DNA of 21,908 bases, from positions 1 to 21,908 of the forward strand of contig JASHUC010000216.1 of the NCBI GenBank assembly GCA_030040235.1, written 5' to 3'. The DNA is from Gammaproteobacteria bacterium. Lineage in GTDB: Bacteria > Pseudomonadota > Gammaproteobacteria > Steroidobacterales > Steroidobacteraceae. Positions 7,001-16,095 of the stretch are shown here, in pieces. Position 1 is the stretch's first letter. Each line of letters starts with the position of its first letter. The position numbers and the translations under genes were made by a program. The notes below the pieces were generated by a model. That model worked only from the letters and a program-made list of their open reading frames with translations, made no database searches and was not told where the DNA came from.

Positions 7001-9971
7001 CCAGGTCGATGATCCAGTCGGACGCGCGGATGACATCGAGGTTGTGCTCGATCACGAGCAGCGAGTGCCCGGCGGCGAGGAGCTTGCGAAACGCGCGCAG
7101 GAGCTTCGCCACATCATCGAAGTGCAGTCCGGTCGTCGGCTCATCGAAGAGGAACAGCTTCCCGCGATGCGAGGTCGCGGCGGGCCCCGCGGAGGCGGCG
7201 GCGAGATGGCCCGCGAGCTTGAGCCGCTGGGCCTCTCCGCCCGAGAGCGTGGGTACCGGCTGCCCGAGCCTCACGTACTCGAGGCCGACATCGGCGAGCG
7301 GACGCAGGCGCTGGGCGAGCTCGCGCGAGTCGGCGAAGAATGCGAGCGCCTCCGTCACGGTCATCTCGAGCACCTCGGCGATGCTCGCGCGGCGGCCGCC
7401 CGCGCCCTCGCGTTTCACCTCGAGCACCTCGGGACGGTAGCGCCGGCCGTCGCAGTCCGGACAGCGCAGGTACACGTCCGAGAGAAATTGCATCTCGACG
7501 TGCTCGAAGCCGTTGCCGCTGCAGGTCGGGCAGCGGCCGTTCCCGGAATTGAAGCTGAACGTTCCGGCGGTGTAGCGGCGCTCCTGCGCCGTGGGCTCGG
7601 AGGCGTAGAGCTCCCGCACGATATCGAAGGCGCCGACGTAGCTTGCCGGGTTCGAGCGGGTCGTGCGGCCGATCCGGGTCTGGTCCACGAGCACCACATC
7701 ATCGATGAGCTCCGCCCCGCGCAGCGATTCGAAGGCGCCGGGCGCTTCGGTCGGACGGCCCTGGTGTTTGAGCAGCGCCGGGTAGAGCACATCCTCGATG
7801 AGGGTGGATTTACCCGAGCCGGAGACGCCCGTCACGCAGACGAGCCGCTTGAGGGGGATGCGCACCTGGAGATCTTTGAGATTGTGCTCGCAGACGCCGC
7901 GGATCTCGAGCCATCGGTTGGCGCGGGCCTCCGCGGTGATCCCCTCGGGCGCGCTCGGCCTGGGCTCCTCCCGGCGCGGCGCGGCCGGCGCGGGCGGATC
8001 GACGGTCCTGCGCCCGCTCAGGTAGGCGCCCGTGAGCGAGCGGCTGCAGCTTCGGAGCTCCGCCGGGGCACCGGCGAAGACGATCTCCCCGCCGCGCTCG
8101 CCCGCGCCGGGACCCATGTCGAGGATGCGGTCGGCCTCGAGCATGATCTGTGGATCGTGCTCGACGACGAGCAGGGAATTGCCGGCATCCCGCAGGCGCT
8201 TCATCACTGCGATCACACGCTGCATATCCCGCGGATGCAGCCCGATCGAGGGCTCATCGAGCACGAAGAGCGTGTTCACGAGCGAGGTGCCGAGCGCCGT
8301 CGTGAGGTTGATGCGCTGCACCTCCCCTCCCGAGAGCGTGCGCGACTGACGATCGAAGGTGAGATAGCCGAGGCCCACATCGACCAGGTAGCCCACGCGG
8401 CTCACGATTTCCCGTCGCAGCAGCTCGGTGGCCTCATCGAGGGGCGCGGGCAGCTCGAGGCCGCGGAAGAACTCGCACGCGCGCTCGATCGGCAGGAGCA
8501 TCAGATCGTGGATGCAAAGCCCCGGCAGCGCCTCGAGCGCCGGTTCGCTCCATTGCACCCCCGCCGGGCGGAAGCGCTTGGCGCCCCCGAGCGCACGGTC
8601 GGCGAGCTCGCGGTTGCCGAGCCGCCAGAGCAGCGCCTCGGTCTTGAGCCGCGCGCCGCCGCAGGCCTCGCAAGGCGTGTAGGCGCGATAGCGCGACAGC
8701 AGCACGCGCACGTGCATCTTGTACGACTTGCTCTCGAGCCATTTGAAGAAACGCTTCGCGCCGTACCACACCCCATCATCCCAGGCGCCTTCACCCTCGA
8801 TGACCCAGCTGCGCTCGGCGGCGGTGAGCTCTCGCCACGGCCGGTCGAGCGGGATGCCGCGCCGCTTGGCGAAGCGCACCAGGTCGTCCTGGCACTCCGA
8901 GTACGACTCGCTCTGCCAGGGCCGCACCGCCCCGTCGCGCAGCGACTTGCTCTCATCGGGAATGACGAGCCCGTAGTCGATGCCGATCGTGCGGCCGAAG
9001 CCGCGGCAAGTCTCGCAGGCTCCGACCGGTGAGTTGAAGGAGTAAAGGCTCGGGCTCGGCTCACGGTAGGAGATGTCGCACTCCGCACAGTGCAGATCGC
9101 TCGAGTAACGCCACGAAGCGACGCTTGCGGAGGGGTCCGCATCGCCGATGAGGCGCACCACGACCCGGCCGCGCCCGACCCGCAGTGCCGCCTCGAGCGA
9201 CTCGAGCACTCGGCCACGCTCCGCCGAGCCGGCGCGGAAACGGTCCTGCACCACCTCGAGCACGGTGCTCGGCGCTTGCGCGGTCCTCTGGCGGCCGCGT
9301 GCGCCCGAGCGGGATCCCGCGGCTCTGCCGCGGCGGGATGCGCCCGCTCGAGCGCGTGTGGCGGCCGCCTGCGGCGGCTCGAGGGCAAATGAGCCGCTCG
9401 GCTCACCCGGCCCACGCGCGAGCTCGAAGATTCGCGTGTAGCCCTGCTTCTCGAGCAGCGCGCGCACTTCGCCTTCGCTGAAGCTGCGCGGCACGGTGAC
9501 GGGAAAGCAAAGCAGCAGCCGGGGATCGCCCTGCGCCTGGGCGCGCTCGAGGAGATCGGCGTAGATGCTCTCGGGGGTGTCGCGCCGCACCGGCCTCCCG
9601 CAGCACTCGCAGTAGAGCGTCGCCGCGCGGGCGAAGAGCAGCTTCAGATGGTCGTTGAGCTCGGTCATCGTGCCGACGGTCGAGCGGGAGGTGCGCACCG
9701 GATTCGTCTGATCGATGGCGATGGCGGGCGGAATCCCGGAGATCGAATCCACCTGCGGCTTGTCCATGCGATCGAGGAACTGCCGCGCGTACGGGGAGAA
9801 TGTCTCGACGTAGCGACGCTGGCCCTCGGCATAGAGCGTGTCGAAGACGAGCGATGACTTGCCCGACCCCGAGACCCCGGTCACGACGACGAGCTCGTTG
9901 AGCGGGATCTCGAGCGTGAGGTTTTTCAGGTTGTTCTGGCGTGCGCCGTGCACGCGGATCGAATCGGGCAT
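4059..9971 (-). CDS. uvrA: double-length UvrA: two UvrA units fused in one chain
   Basis: UvrA is the damage-recognising ATPase of nucleotide excision repair and normally works as a dimer of ~940-residue chains. This 1970-residue protein holds two units with four ATPase modules. Walker A GVSGSGKS(S/T) occurs at about 32, 715, 1091 and 1605; signature SGGE(V/A)QR at 547, 909, 1453 and 1817; Walker B (FVLDEP, FLFDEP, YVLDEP, YVLDEP) at 569, 940, 1475 and 1868. All Cys-x2-Cys zinc pairs are present in both halves, including the long-spaced C814/C817-C837/C840 and C1726/C1729-C1749/C1752. Both halves keep a UvrB-binding-type region, but the first carries a basic Ala/Arg/Gly insert (about 200-235). 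The insertion domain between C322 and C434 is ~110 residues; in the second half only ~30 residues separate C1339 and C1371. Double-length UvrAs are known in some bacteria. No strong ribosome binding site precedes ATG 9971. Confidence 0.95.
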   Translation of the reverse strand: MPDSIRVHGARQNNLKNLTLEIPLNELVVVTGVSGSGKSSLVFDTLYAEGQRRYVETFSPYARQFLDRMDKPQVDSISGIPPAIAIDQTNPVRTSRSTVGTMTELNDHLKLLFARAATLYCECCGRPVRRDTPESIYADLLERAQAQGDPRLLLCFPVTVPRSFSEGEVRALLEKQGYTRIFELARGPGEPSGSFALEPPQAAATRARAGASRRGRAAGSRSGARGRQRTAQAPSTVLEVVQDRFRAGSAERGRVLESLEAALRVGRGRVVVRLIGDADPSASVASWRYSSDLHCAECDISYREPSPSLYSFNSPVGACETCRGFGRTIGIDYGLVIPDESKSLRDGAVRPWQSESYSECQDDLVRFAKRRGIPLDRPWRELTAAERSWVIEGEGAWDDGVWYGAKRFFKWLESKSYKMHVRVLLSRYRAYTPCEACGGARLKTEALLWRLGNRELADRALGGAKRFRPAGVQWSEPALEALPGLCIHDLMLLPIERACEFFRGLELPAPLDEATELLRREIVSRVGYLVDVGLGYLTFDRQSRTLSGGEVQRINLTTALGTSLVNTLFVLDEPSIGLHPRDMQRVIAVMKRLRDAGNSLLVVEHDPQIMLEADRILDMGPGAGERGGEIVFAGAPAELRSCSRSLTGAYLSGRRTVDPPAPAAPRREEPRPSAPEGITAEARANRWLEIRGVCEHNLKDLQVRIPLKRLVCVTGVSGSGKSTLIEDVLYPALLKHQGRPTEAPGAFESLRGAELIDDVVLVDQTRIGRTTRSNPASYVGAFDIVRELYASEPTAQERRYTAGTFSFNSGNGRCPTCSGNGFEHVEMQFLSDVYLRCPDCDGRRYRPEVLEVKREGAGGRRASIAEVLEMTVTEALAFFADSRELAQRLRPLADVGLEYVRLGQPVPTLSGGEAQRLKLAGHLAAASAGPAATSHRGKLFLFDEPTTGLHFDDVAKLLRAFRKLLAAGHSLLVIEHNLDVIRASDWIIDLGPEGGERGGQIVCTGTPAQVRAHAGSHTGKALAAYERSLAGEPGWSGLAPRLDQVAEARREYRAGNDARAREAVVIHNAREHNLKSIDVQIPRDRFTVITGVSGSGKSTLAFDILFNEGQRRYLESLNAYARQFVQPAARPDVDAIYGIPPTVAIEQRTSRGGRKSTVATLTEIYHFLRLLYVKLGVQYCPDCRTPIEPQSLGSIAARLLGQFRGRRIALLAPLVVARKGFYTELAKWAAKKGYRELRVDGTLLPTARWPRLNRFKEHTLELPVATLEASARNDGALHEALTRALDYGKGLVSVVPADGERRAVMFSTKRACPSCGRSFAELDPRLFSFNSKHGWCESCYGTGVQMAGFSEEQTGEELWWNAWYEREPPVCGACGGQRLNPVALNVRFRGQSIAELSARSIAATAELIARLKLNERERAIARDLTAELRSRLAFLVRVGLGYLTLDRAAPTLSGGEAQRIRLAAQLGSNLQGVCYVLDEPTIGLHPRDNRVLLASLAELTSHHNTLVVVEHDEETIRRADHVLDLGPGAGVCGGELVGAGTVTDLIRNPRSTTGRYLRSPLQHRLTPRRETTVRTPALKLERVQLHNVDRIDVRIPLERLIVVTGVSGSGKSTLARDVLYENLRRALGADPRGRNGKPPNGRSEAHRSEPAGNGPLVGCRAMLGIERVDRVLEVDQTPIGKTPRSCPATYVGFWDDVRTIYAATTEARIRGYTASRFSFNTSGGRCETCEGQGLKTIEMSFLPDVKVVCETCGGRRFNSETLAVLWRERSIGDVLAMSVDAAVEFFRAHSRVHRALKLLQDVGLGYLTLGQQSPTLSGGEAQRIKLVTELAKSEARPKAPRSMLEEAEQRSPGRGRAVDERMQKRTLYVLDEPTVGLHMADVEKLLAVLHRLVDAGNTAVVVEHNLDVMAEADWIIDMGPEAGEGGGRIVAQGTPAEIAARKAKSHTGRALAAFLRERAVPEVPAQARQA

Positions 9972-10004
9972 TCGGATGCGCTACGGTCTCGTGGGTAAAG
10001 GGGG

Positions 10005-10021
10005 CGGGGTCTTCAGCCCCG
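10005..10021. other. small GC hairpin in the uvrA leader
   Basis: CGGGG (10005-10009) and CCCCG (10017-10021) pair around a 7-base loop. In the uvrA transcript this hairpin would stand about 35 bases before the start codon. No T-run follows in either direction. A role is not shown. Confidence 0.35.
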
Positions 10022-10033
10022 TCCAAACCCGAC

Positions 10034-10041
10034 ATTATAAA
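10034..10041. promoter_or_regulatory. candidate divergent -10 element between uvrA and cystathionine beta-synthase
   Basis: The divergent gap 9972-10092 contains ATTATAAA, rare AT-rich sequence in this window. On the minus strand it reads a perfect TATAAT (10034-10039) about 60 bases upstream of the uvrA ATG. On the plus strand TATAAA (10036-10041) could serve the cystathionine beta-synthase gene. No good -35 element is seen at the right distance on either side, and no LexA-type CTG-N10-CAG box is present. Confidence 0.4.
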
Positions 10042-10092
10042 CCAACGCCTCGCGTGCGCGTGGGAACGGGCGGTTGAGTATCATCCACACGC

Positions 10093-11481
10093 ATGAGCAA
10101 GACCGCCGCGCGCAGTCCCATCCCACACAGCGTCCTCGAGATGATCGGCCACACGCCGCTCGTTGCCGTGCGCGGCTTCGATACCGGTCCGTGCGAGCTG
10201 TACTTGAAGCTCGAGAATCAAAACCCGGGGGGCTCGATCAAGGACCGCGTCGGCCTGTACATGATCGAGGCCGCCGAGCGCGAGGGGCGCATCGCCCCCG
10301 GCGCGACGCTCGTCGAGGCGACCGCCGGCAATACCGGGCTCGGACTGGCCCTCGCCGCGGGACGCAAGGGCTACCGGCTGCAGCTCGTGATTCCCGACAA
10401 GATGAGCCGGGAGAAGATTTTTCATTTGAAGGCCATGGGGGCCGAGGTCGTCATGACGCGGTCCGACGTGCCGAAGGGGCACCCCGACTACTATCAGGAC
10501 CGCGCCGCGCGCATCGCGCGCGAGACGCCCAACGCCTTCTACGTGAGCCAGTTCAGCAACGAGTCGAATCCCCAGGCTCACGAGAAGACGACCGCCCCGG
10601 AGATCTGGGAGCAGATGCAGCACCGGCTCGATGCGGTCGTGTGCGGCGTCGGCACCGGCGGAACGCTTACCGGCATCTCGCGTTTCTTCGCGCGGGTGGC
10701 GCCCGATGTGCAGATCGTGCTCGCGGACCCGCAGGGCTCGGTGCTCGCTGGCGTCGTGCGTACCGGCAAGGCCGAGCCGACCGGCAGGAGCTGGCTCGTC
10801 GAGGGCATCGGCGGGGACTATGTCCCCCCCGTCTGCGACCTCTCGCGGGTGCGCAAGGCGTATTCGGTGAGCGATGCGGAGACGTTCCGCACCTGCCGCG
10901 AGCTGCTCGCGCACGAGGGGATCCTCGCCGGCACCTCGAGCGGCACGCTGCTCGCTGCGGCGCTGCGGTACTGCCGCGAGCAGCGCACTCCGCAGCGCGT
11001 CGTGAGTCTCGTCTGCGACAGCGGCAACAAGTACCTCTCCAAGGTCTACAACGATTACTGGATGCTCGATCAGGGCTTTCTCACGCGCGAGCGCTTCGGC
11101 GACCTGCGCGATCTCATCGCGCGGCGCCACGCCGAGGGCGCCGACATCACGGTCGCGCCCGGGGAAGCGCTGCTCGCCGCCTACGGGCGCATGAAGCTAT
11201 ACGATGTGTCGCAGCTGCCCGTGATGCGCGACGGGCGAATCGTCGGCATCGTGGACGAAGAGGACGTGCTGCTCGAGGTGTTCGAGCATCCGGAGCGCTT
11301 CGGCGAGCCGGTGAGCGCCGTGATGGCGAGTCACCTCGTCACGGTGCCGCCCGATGCACCGCTCCCTCAGCTCATGGAGATCTTCAAGCGCGGCATGGTC
11401 GCGATCGTGGTGGATCGCGGCGAGTTCCTGGGCCTCATCACGCGCATCGACCTCCTCAACTGGTTGCGCCGGAGAGCTTGA
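10093..11481 (+). CDS. cbs: cystathionine beta-synthase with C-terminal CBS-domain pair
   Basis: A PLP enzyme that condenses serine and homocysteine to cystathionine, the first step of reverse transsulfuration. The 462-residue protein has a fold type II catalytic domain (about 8-335). The PLP lysine is K50 in NPGGSIKDR; EATAGNTG (75-82) and GVGTGGT (185-191) form the cofactor and phosphate loops; CDSGNKYLSK lies at 308-317. Two CBS domains follow (about 340-395 and 405-460, e.g. LPVMRDGRIVGIVDEED), the regulatory pair that binds S-adenosylmethionine or adenine nucleotides in relatives. The N-terminal heme-binding segment of animal enzymes is absent, as usual in bacteria. The CBS pair and the neighbouring gamma-lyase-type gene argue against plain cysteine synthase. 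ATG 10093 has no clear Shine-Dalgarno. The stop overlaps the next start by one base. Confidence 0.93.
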   Translation: MSKTAARSPIPHSVLEMIGHTPLVAVRGFDTGPCELYLKLENQNPGGSIKDRVGLYMIEAAEREGRIAPGATLVEATAGNTGLGLALAAGRKGYRLQLVIPDKMSREKIFHLKAMGAEVVMTRSDVPKGHPDYYQDRAARIARETPNAFYVSQFSNESNPQAHEKTTAPEIWEQMQHRLDAVVCGVGTGGTLTGISRFFARVAPDVQIVLADPQGSVLAGVVRTGKAEPTGRSWLVEGIGGDYVPPVCDLSRVRKAYSVSDAETFRTCRELLAHEGILAGTSSGTLLAAALRYCREQRTPQRVVSLVCDSGNKYLSKVYNDYWMLDQGFLTRERFGDLRDLIARRHAEGADITVAPGEALLAAYGRMKLYDVSQLPVMRDGRIVGIVDEEDVLLEVFEHPERFGEPVSAVMASHLVTVPPDAPLPQLMEIFKRGMVAIVVDRGEFLGLITRIDLLNWLRRRA

Positions 11482-12668
11482 TGTCGAAAGAAGACGCCGC
11501 GCCCGAGGCGCGCGACCTCGAGTTCGCAACGCGCGTGATCCACGCAGGACAGCGCCCCGACCCGCTCACCGGGGCGGTGATGCCGCCGATCTACGCCACC
11601 TCCACCTACGTGCAGTCGAGCCCGGGCGTTCACCAGGGATTCGACTACGCGCGCACGCGCAATCCCACGCGCGATGCGCTCGAGGCGTGTCTTGCGAATC
11701 TCGAGAGCGGCTGCGCCGCCTTCGCCTTCGCCTCGGGCATGGCCGCTTCCTCGACCGTGGTCGAGCTCACCGCGGCCGGATCGCACATCGTGGCGAGCCA
11801 CGATCTGTACGGCGGCAGCTACCGGCTGTTCGAGCGCATCAGGAACCGCTCCGCGGGGCTGTCCGTGAGCTTCGTCGATCTCGCCGACCTCGATGCGCTC
11901 GAGGCGGCCATTCGGCCGAACACCCGAATGCTGTGGGTCGAGTCGCCGACCAACCCGACGCTGCGGCTGGTCGATCTGGCGGGGGCCGCCGGCATCGCCA
12001 AGCGGCGCGGCCTCATCAGCGTATGCGACAACACCTTCGCGACTCCCTTCCTGCAGCGGCCGCTCGAGCATGGCATCGACATCGTCGTGCACTCGGCGAC
12101 GAAGTTTCTGAACGGTCACTCCGATGCGCTCGGCGGTGCGGCCATCACGCGCGAGCGCGACATCGCGGAGCGGCTCAAGTTTCTGCAGAACGGACTCGGC
12201 GCAGTTCCGAGCGCGTTCGATTGTTTTCTCATCCTGCGCGGTCTCAAGACCCTCGCGGTGCGCATGGAGAGGCACTGCGCCAATGCGCTCGCCGTCGCGC
12301 GCTTTCTCGAGGCGCATCCGCGGATCACGCGCGTGCACTACCCCGGCCTTCCGAGCCATCCGCAGCACGAGCTCGCCAAGCGTCAGATGCGCGGCGGATA
12401 CGGCGGCATCGTGAGCGCCGAGCTCTCAGGCACTCTCGATGATGCGCGGCGCTTTCTCGAGCGCTGCCGGCTGTTTTCGCTCGCCGAGAGTCTCGGGGGC
12501 GTCGAGAGCCTCATCGAGCATCCCGGGCTCATGACCCACTCGGGGCTGCCGCCCGAGCGGCGCGCCGCGCTCGGGATCGGTGATGGGCTCGTGCGCCTGT
12601 CGGTCGGCATCGAGAGCGCGCAGGATCTGATCGCGGAGCTCACGCAGGCGCTGCGCTCGAGCCCTTAG
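11481..12668 (+). CDS. cystathionine gamma-lyase / gamma-synthase family PLP enzyme
   Basis: The 395-residue protein belongs to the Cys/Met-metabolism PLP family. Visible marks are YARTRNPT (56-63), SGMAA (85-89), D183 in CDNTFATP, the PLP lysine K208 in [11 protein letters not shown], and [18 protein letters not shown] near the C-terminus. Cystathionine gamma-lyase splits cystathionine to cysteine, 2-oxobutyrate and ammonia; gamma-synthase runs the forward branch. The two are hard to separate by motif, but coupling to cystathionine beta-synthase through a TGATG overlap favours the lyase role in homocysteine-to-cysteine conversion. GGAGAG at 11471-11476, inside the end of the previous gene, is its ribosome binding site. 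The frame is open upstream as well, but those upstream codons are out-of-frame reading of the beta-synthase gene. Confidence 0.93.
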   Translation: MSKEDAAPEARDLEFATRVIHAGQRPDPLTGAVMPPIYATSTYVQSSPGVHQGFDYARTRNPTRDALEACLANLESGCAAFAFASGMAASSTVVELTAAGSHIVASHDLYGGSYRLFERIRNRSAGLSVSFVDLADLDALEAAIRPNTRMLWVESPTNPTLRLVDLAGAAGIAKRRGLISVCDNTFATPFLQRPLEHGIDIVVHSATKFLNGHSDALGGAAITRERDIAERLKFLQNGLGAVPSAFDCFLILRGLKTLAVRMERHCANALAVARFLEAHPRITRVHYPGLPSHPQHELAKRQMRGGYGGIVSAELSGTLDDARRFLERCRLFSLAESLGGVESLIEHPGLMTHSGLPPERRAALGIGDGLVRLSVGIESAQDLIAELTQALRSSP

Positions 12669-12694
12669 GGCCGGTCTGCGGCCGGAGGTCCATC

Positions 12695-13414
12695 ATGGGT
12701 GAATCCTCGCTCGCCGAACCGCTGCCGATCGTGCTGGTGCCGGGCCTGCTCGCCACGGCACGCCTGTATGCCGAGCAGATCCCCGGGCTGTGGCGGATCG
12801 GACCGGTGACGATCGCGCTGCACACACGCGACGACAGCATGAGCGCGATCGCGAAGCGCATTCTTTCCTCTGCGCCGCCGCGGTTCGCGCTCGCGGGGCT
12901 CTCGATGGGCGGCTACATCGCGTTCGAGATCCTGCGACAGGCTCCCTCGCGCATCGCGCGGCTCGCGCTGCTCGACACCAGCGCACGCCCCGACGTCCCC
13001 GAGCAGACCGAGCAGCGGCGCGCGCAGATCGAGCTCGCCCGGTGCGGCCGCCTCGCCGAGGTCTCCGAGGCGCTCTTCCCGCGGCTCGTCCACACCTCGC
13101 GGCGCGGGGACGAGGCGCTGCGCCAGTTGGTGCGCCTGATGGCCGAGGAAGTCGGGCCGGAGGGCTTCATTCGCCAGCAGACGGCAATCATGGGCCGGCC
13201 TGATTCGCGGCCGGGGCTCGCGGCCATCCGCTGCGCCACACTCGTGATCGTGGGAGACGGCGATCAGTTGACCCCACCCGAGCGGGCGGCCGAGATCGCG
13301 AACGGCATTGCGGGCGCACGGCTGGTGACGGTGCCGGGCTCGGGGCACCTGTCCACCCTCGAGCAGCCGCGCGCCGTCACGCAGGCGCTCACGAGCTTCC
13401 TGGCCGGGGACTGA
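12695..13414 (+). CDS. alpha/beta-fold hydrolase
   Basis: A 239-residue serine hydrolase of unknown substrate. The nucleophile elbow is GLSMGG with S70. The likely acid is D188 or D190 in VGDGDQLTPPE, and the base is H218 in GSGHLSTLEQP. An oxyanion-hole strand LVPGLLAT lies at 14-21. A helical cap of about 60 residues (100-170) follows the ALLDTSARPD strand. There is no signal peptide, so it is cytoplasmic. The size and layout fit small esterase or BioH/MenH-like hydrolases, but nothing here fixes the substrate. GGAGG at 12684-12688 lies six bases before ATG 12695. It begins 26 bases after the gamma-lyase stop and may share that transcript. Confidence 0.88.
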   Translation: MGESSLAEPLPIVLVPGLLATARLYAEQIPGLWRIGPVTIALHTRDDSMSAIAKRILSSAPPRFALAGLSMGGYIAFEILRQAPSRIARLALLDTSARPDVPEQTEQRRAQIELARCGRLAEVSEALFPRLVHTSRRGDEALRQLVRLMAEEVGPEGFIRQQTAIMGRPDSRPGLAAIRCATLVIVGDGDQLTPPERAAEIANGIAGARLVTVPGSGHLSTLEQPRAVTQALTSFLAGD

Positions 13415-13473
13415 ATCCAGGCCGGCGTCCGCAGTGCGGCCGCTGCTTTCGCTCCGGGGTATCATGTGGCAAC

Positions 13474-13481
13474 GGAAGGGG
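13474..13481 (+). promoter_or_regulatory. ribosome binding site deciding the nfeD start
   Basis: GGAAGGGG stands six bases before GTG 13488. The in-frame alternatives GTG 13434 and ATG 13464 lack a comparable site. Confidence 0.45.
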
Positions 13482-13487
13482 CATGCG

Positions 13488-14945
13488 GTGCGCACGCGGT
13501 CGATACCAATCGCGGTTCTGGGGGTTGCGGTGCTCGCGGCCGCGATGGCGCAGCCGAGCGCCGGTACCGCCCCCTCATCCGGTCCGGATGCCCACCGGCC
13601 CGTGGCCGCCGTCCTTCACATCCAGGGCGCCATCGGCCCGGCGACCAGCAACTACATCCGGCACGGCCTCGCCGCCGCCGTAGCGGACGATGACCGGCTG
13701 GTCGTTATCGAGATGGATACCCCCGGCGGGCTCGATACGGCGATGCGCGAGATCATTCAGGCGATCCTCGCATCTCCGATCCCGGTCGTGGGCTACGTCG
13801 CTCCCTCCGGGGCGCGCGCGGCGAGTGCGGGCACCTACATTCTGTACGCGTGCGAGCTCGCAGCGATGGCGCCCGCGACCAATCTCGGGGCTGCGACCCC
13901 GATCGAGATCGGCGGTTCCTCGACGCCGCAACCGTCCCCCTCGGGGCCCTCGTCCGCTGCCGCCTCGAGCGGCAAGTCCGCGCTGCGCGGCTCGGGGCGC
14001 AGCGGGTCGAGCTCAGGCAGCGCGAGCTCCGCGGGCGAGGGCAACTCGGGCACGGGCGTCATGCTCACGACCGAGGAGCGCAAGCAGGTCAACGATGCGG
14101 TCGCCTACATTCGCGGACTCGCCGAGCTGCGTGGCCGCAATGCCGATTGGGCGGAGCAGGCCGTGCGCGGTGCGGCAAGCCTGCCGGCGAGCGCTGCGCT
14201 CGAGGAGAACGTGATCAATCTGACGGCGCGCGATCTGCCCGACCTGCTCGACAGGCTCAACGGGTGGCGAGTAACGGTGCGCGACCGCACGGTCGTGCTC
14301 GACACGCGCGGGGTCACGACTCGGGAGATCGAGCCCGACTGGCGCACCCGGCTCCTCTCGGTGATCACCCATCCGACGGTCGCCTACGGACTCATGCTGA
14401 TCGGCATCTACGGGCTGCTGCTCGAGGGCTACAATCCCGGAGCGATGCTGCCGGGGGTGGTCGGGGCAATAGCGCTGCTCATCGCGCTTTTCGCCTTCCA
14501 GATCCTGTCGGTGAATTACGCGGGTCTCGGGCTCATCGCGCTCGGCGTCGGGATGATCATCGGGGAGTTCTTTTTCCCGACCTACGGCTCACTCGGCGTC
14601 GGCGGACTCATCGCCTTCGTCGTGGGATCGATCATTCTCTTCGACACCGACATCAACGGACTCAATCTCGCGCTACCCCTCATCGCCGGGGTGGCAACCG
14701 CCGGCGCGCTGATCCTCGCCGGGCTCGTCTACATCGCCACGCGCTCGTTTCGCCGGCCCGTCGTGACCGGAAGCGAGGGCATGGTGGGCGCCACGGCCGA
14801 GGCGTTCGAAGATTTCACCGAGCGCGGTCGTGTACGCTTCGGTGGTGAGCTGTGGAATGCGCAGACCACCCGCCCGCTGCACGCCGGACAGAGCGTACGG
14901 ATCGTGCGCGTCAAGGGGTTGCAGCTCTGGGTCGAGCCGGCCTGA
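13488..14945 (+). CDS. NfeD family membrane-bound serine protease (long form)
   Basis: From GTG 13488 the protein has 485 residues. A signal peptide (RTRSIPIAVLGVAVLAAAMA) leads into a ClpP-like protease domain (about 38-250). The probable nucleophile is S113 in GARAASAGTY; the partner is K199 just before VNDAVAYIRGLAELRGRN, the Ser-Lys dyad arrangement of archaeal PH1510. Between them lies a Ser/Gly/Pro-rich insert (about 143-190). At least four membrane helices occupy about 296-418, e.g. YGLMLIGIYGLLLEG and LIALGVGMIIGEF. A soluble NfeD OB-fold domain ends the chain (about 425-485). Long NfeD proteins pair with stomatin-type SPFH proteins, and archaeal relatives cleave the stomatin C-terminus. 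Here the slipin gene starts 12 bases downstream. ATG 13464 is an alternative start with a longer signal-peptide n-region. Confidence 0.92.
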   Translation: MRTRSIPIAVLGVAVLAAAMAQPSAGTAPSSGPDAHRPVAAVLHIQGAIGPATSNYIRHGLAAAVADDDRLVVIEMDTPGGLDTAMREIIQAILASPIPVVGYVAPSGARAASAGTYILYACELAAMAPATNLGAATPIEIGGSSTPQPSPSGPSSAAASSGKSALRGSGRSGSSSGSASSAGEGNSGTGVMLTTEERKQVNDAVAYIRGLAELRGRNADWAEQAVRGAASLPASAALEENVINLTARDLPDLLDRLNGWRVTVRDRTVVLDTRGVTTREIEPDWRTRLLSVITHPTVAYGLMLIGIYGLLLEGYNPGAMLPGVVGAIALLIALFAFQILSVNYAGLGLIALGVGMIIGEFFFPTYGSLGVGGLIAFVVGSIILFDTDINGLNLALPLIAGVATAGALILAGLVYIATRSFRRPVVTGSEGMVGATAEAFEDFTERGRVRFGGELWNAQTTRPLHAGQSVRIVRVKGLQLWVEPA

Positions 14946-14957
14946 CGGGAGAGATCG

Positions 14958-15713
14958 ATGCCAACCTTTGCGATCGTCGTCGTCGTCATCATCGTGGCGT
15001 TCATCTTCATGGCGCTGCGCGTGCTGCGGGAGTACGAGCGCGGCGTGATGTTCAGCCTCGGCCGCTTCACCGGCGTGAAGGGTCCGGGGGTCATCTTCGT
15101 GTGGCCGATCATCCAGCAGATGACCAAGGTGGACCTGCGCGTGGTCGTGCTGCAGGTGCCGAAGCAGGACGTGATCCTGCGCGACAACGTGTCGGTCAAG
15201 GTGAGCGCGGTCGTCTATTTCCGCATCGTCGATCCGGCGAAGGCCATCATCCAGGTCGCGAATCCCTTCGAGGCGACGAGCCAGCTCGCCCAGACGACGC
15301 TGCGCTCGGTCCTCGGCCAGCACGAGACCGACGAGATGCTCTCGCAGCGCGAGAAGCTGAGTGCCAACATCCAGCAGATCCTCGATCAGAACACGGATGC
15401 CTGGGGCATCAAGGTCGCCAATGTCGAGATCAAGGACGTGGATCTCGACGAGACGATGGTCCGCGCGATGGCGCGGCAGGCGGAGGCCGAGCGCGCACGG
15501 CGCGCGAAGATCATCAATGCCGAGGGCGAGAAGCAGGCCGCGGATACGCTCGTGACCGCCGCCATGGCGCTGTCGCGCGACCCGCGCGCGCTGCAGCTGC
15601 GTTACCTGCAGACGCTGCTCGATATCGCCACCGAGAAGAGCACCATCATCGCCTTCCCGCTGCCGCTCGACCTGATCGCACCGCTCCTCGGGCGCGGATC
15701 GCCGCAGGGGTGA
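14958..15713 (+). CDS. slipin / stomatin-like SPFH membrane protein
   Basis: A 251-residue membrane-anchored scaffold protein. One N-terminal hydrophobic segment (about 4-20, [17 protein letters not shown]) is followed by a full SPFH domain with [25 protein letters not shown] and [15 protein letters not shown], then a helical region rich in Glu, Arg and Ala ([23 protein letters not shown], near 170-195) typical of slipin oligomers, and a C-terminal hydrophobic stretch [20 protein letters not shown] proteins assemble into membrane microdomains or cages. GGGAGAG at 14947-14953 precedes ATG 14958. The gene follows nfeD by 12 bases, the standard pairing, so the two products probably interact. Its stop overlaps the next GTG start. 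Confidence 0.94.
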   Translation: MPTFAIVVVVIIVAFIFMALRVLREYERGVMFSLGRFTGVKGPGVIFVWPIIQQMTKVDLRVVVLQVPKQDVILRDNVSVKVSAVVYFRIVDPAKAIIQVANPFEATSQLAQTTLRSVLGQHETDEMLSQREKLSANIQQILDQNTDAWGIKVANVEIKDVDLDETMVRAMARQAEAERARRAKIINAEGEKQAADTLVTAAMALSRDPRALQLRYLQTLLDIATEKSTIIAFPLPLDLIAPLLGRGSPQG

Positions 15714-16090
15714 GCTCTCCGGCGCGCCTCACGCTCGCGGCGGCGGCCGCGCTCATGGCGGCGGCGACCGTGCTCGGAGCGCTCGGTGCGCATGCGCTCT
15801 CGAGCCGTCTGTCGGCCGATCGGCTGCAGGTGTTCGACACCGCCGTGCGCTACCACTTCTTCCATGCACTGGGGCTGCTCGCGATCGGGCTCACGATGCG
15901 CACGGGCGATAGCACGCTCGCCCGCCTCGCGGCGGCGCTCGTCATCGCCGGAATCCTGCTGTTCTCGGGCAGCCTTTACGCGCTCACCTTCGGCGCCCCG
16001 CGCGCCATCGGGTTCCTCACCCCGATCGGCGGCGTCGCGCTCATCGCCGGCTGGATCGTGTTCGCCGCCGCCGTGCTGCGCGCGGGGTGA
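15710..16090 (+). CDS. DUF423 family small membrane protein
   Basis: A 126-residue protein with four predicted membrane helices: [56 protein letters not shown] and [18 protein letters not shown]. The blocks [23 protein letters not shown] and SGSLYAL are characteristic of DUF423 (YgdD-type) proteins of the inner membrane, whose function is not known. The GTG start at 15710 overlaps the slipin stop as GTGA, implying translational coupling. An internal ATG at 15755 would cut the first helix and is less likely. Confidence 0.9.
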   Translation: MSSPARLTLAAAAALMAAATVLGALGAHALSSRLSADRLQVFDTAVRYHFFHALGLLAIGLTMRTGDSTLARLAAALVIAGILLFSGSLYALTFGAPRAIGFLTPIGGVALIAGWIVFAAAVLRAG

Positions 16091-16092
16091 TC
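16086..16092 (+). promoter_or_regulatory. ribosome binding site deciding the mscS-type start
   Basis: GGTGATC is an exact match to the 3' part of the anti-Shine-Dalgarno complement and sits three bases before ATG 16096. It overlaps the DUF423 stop. It favours ATG 16096 over GTG 16087, which lies inside it. Confidence 0.5.
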
Positions 16093-16095
16093 GCG

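Noticed and set aside
5034..9032. A 1332-codon open frame on the plus strand, opposite uvrA
   Set aside because: It is antisense to a fully conserved UvrA. The encoded sequence has no recognisable domain, and long antisense frames are expected when third positions are nearly all G/C.
9972..10092. LexA/SOS box upstream of uvrA
   Set aside because: No CTG-N10-CAG-type palindrome was found in the divergent gap.
10074..11480. Possible long N-terminal extension of the gamma-lyase gene, in frame with it
   Set aside because: This is the +1 frame of the cystathionine beta-synthase gene and is Arg-rich and featureless. The family start and the ribosome binding site fit ATG 11481.
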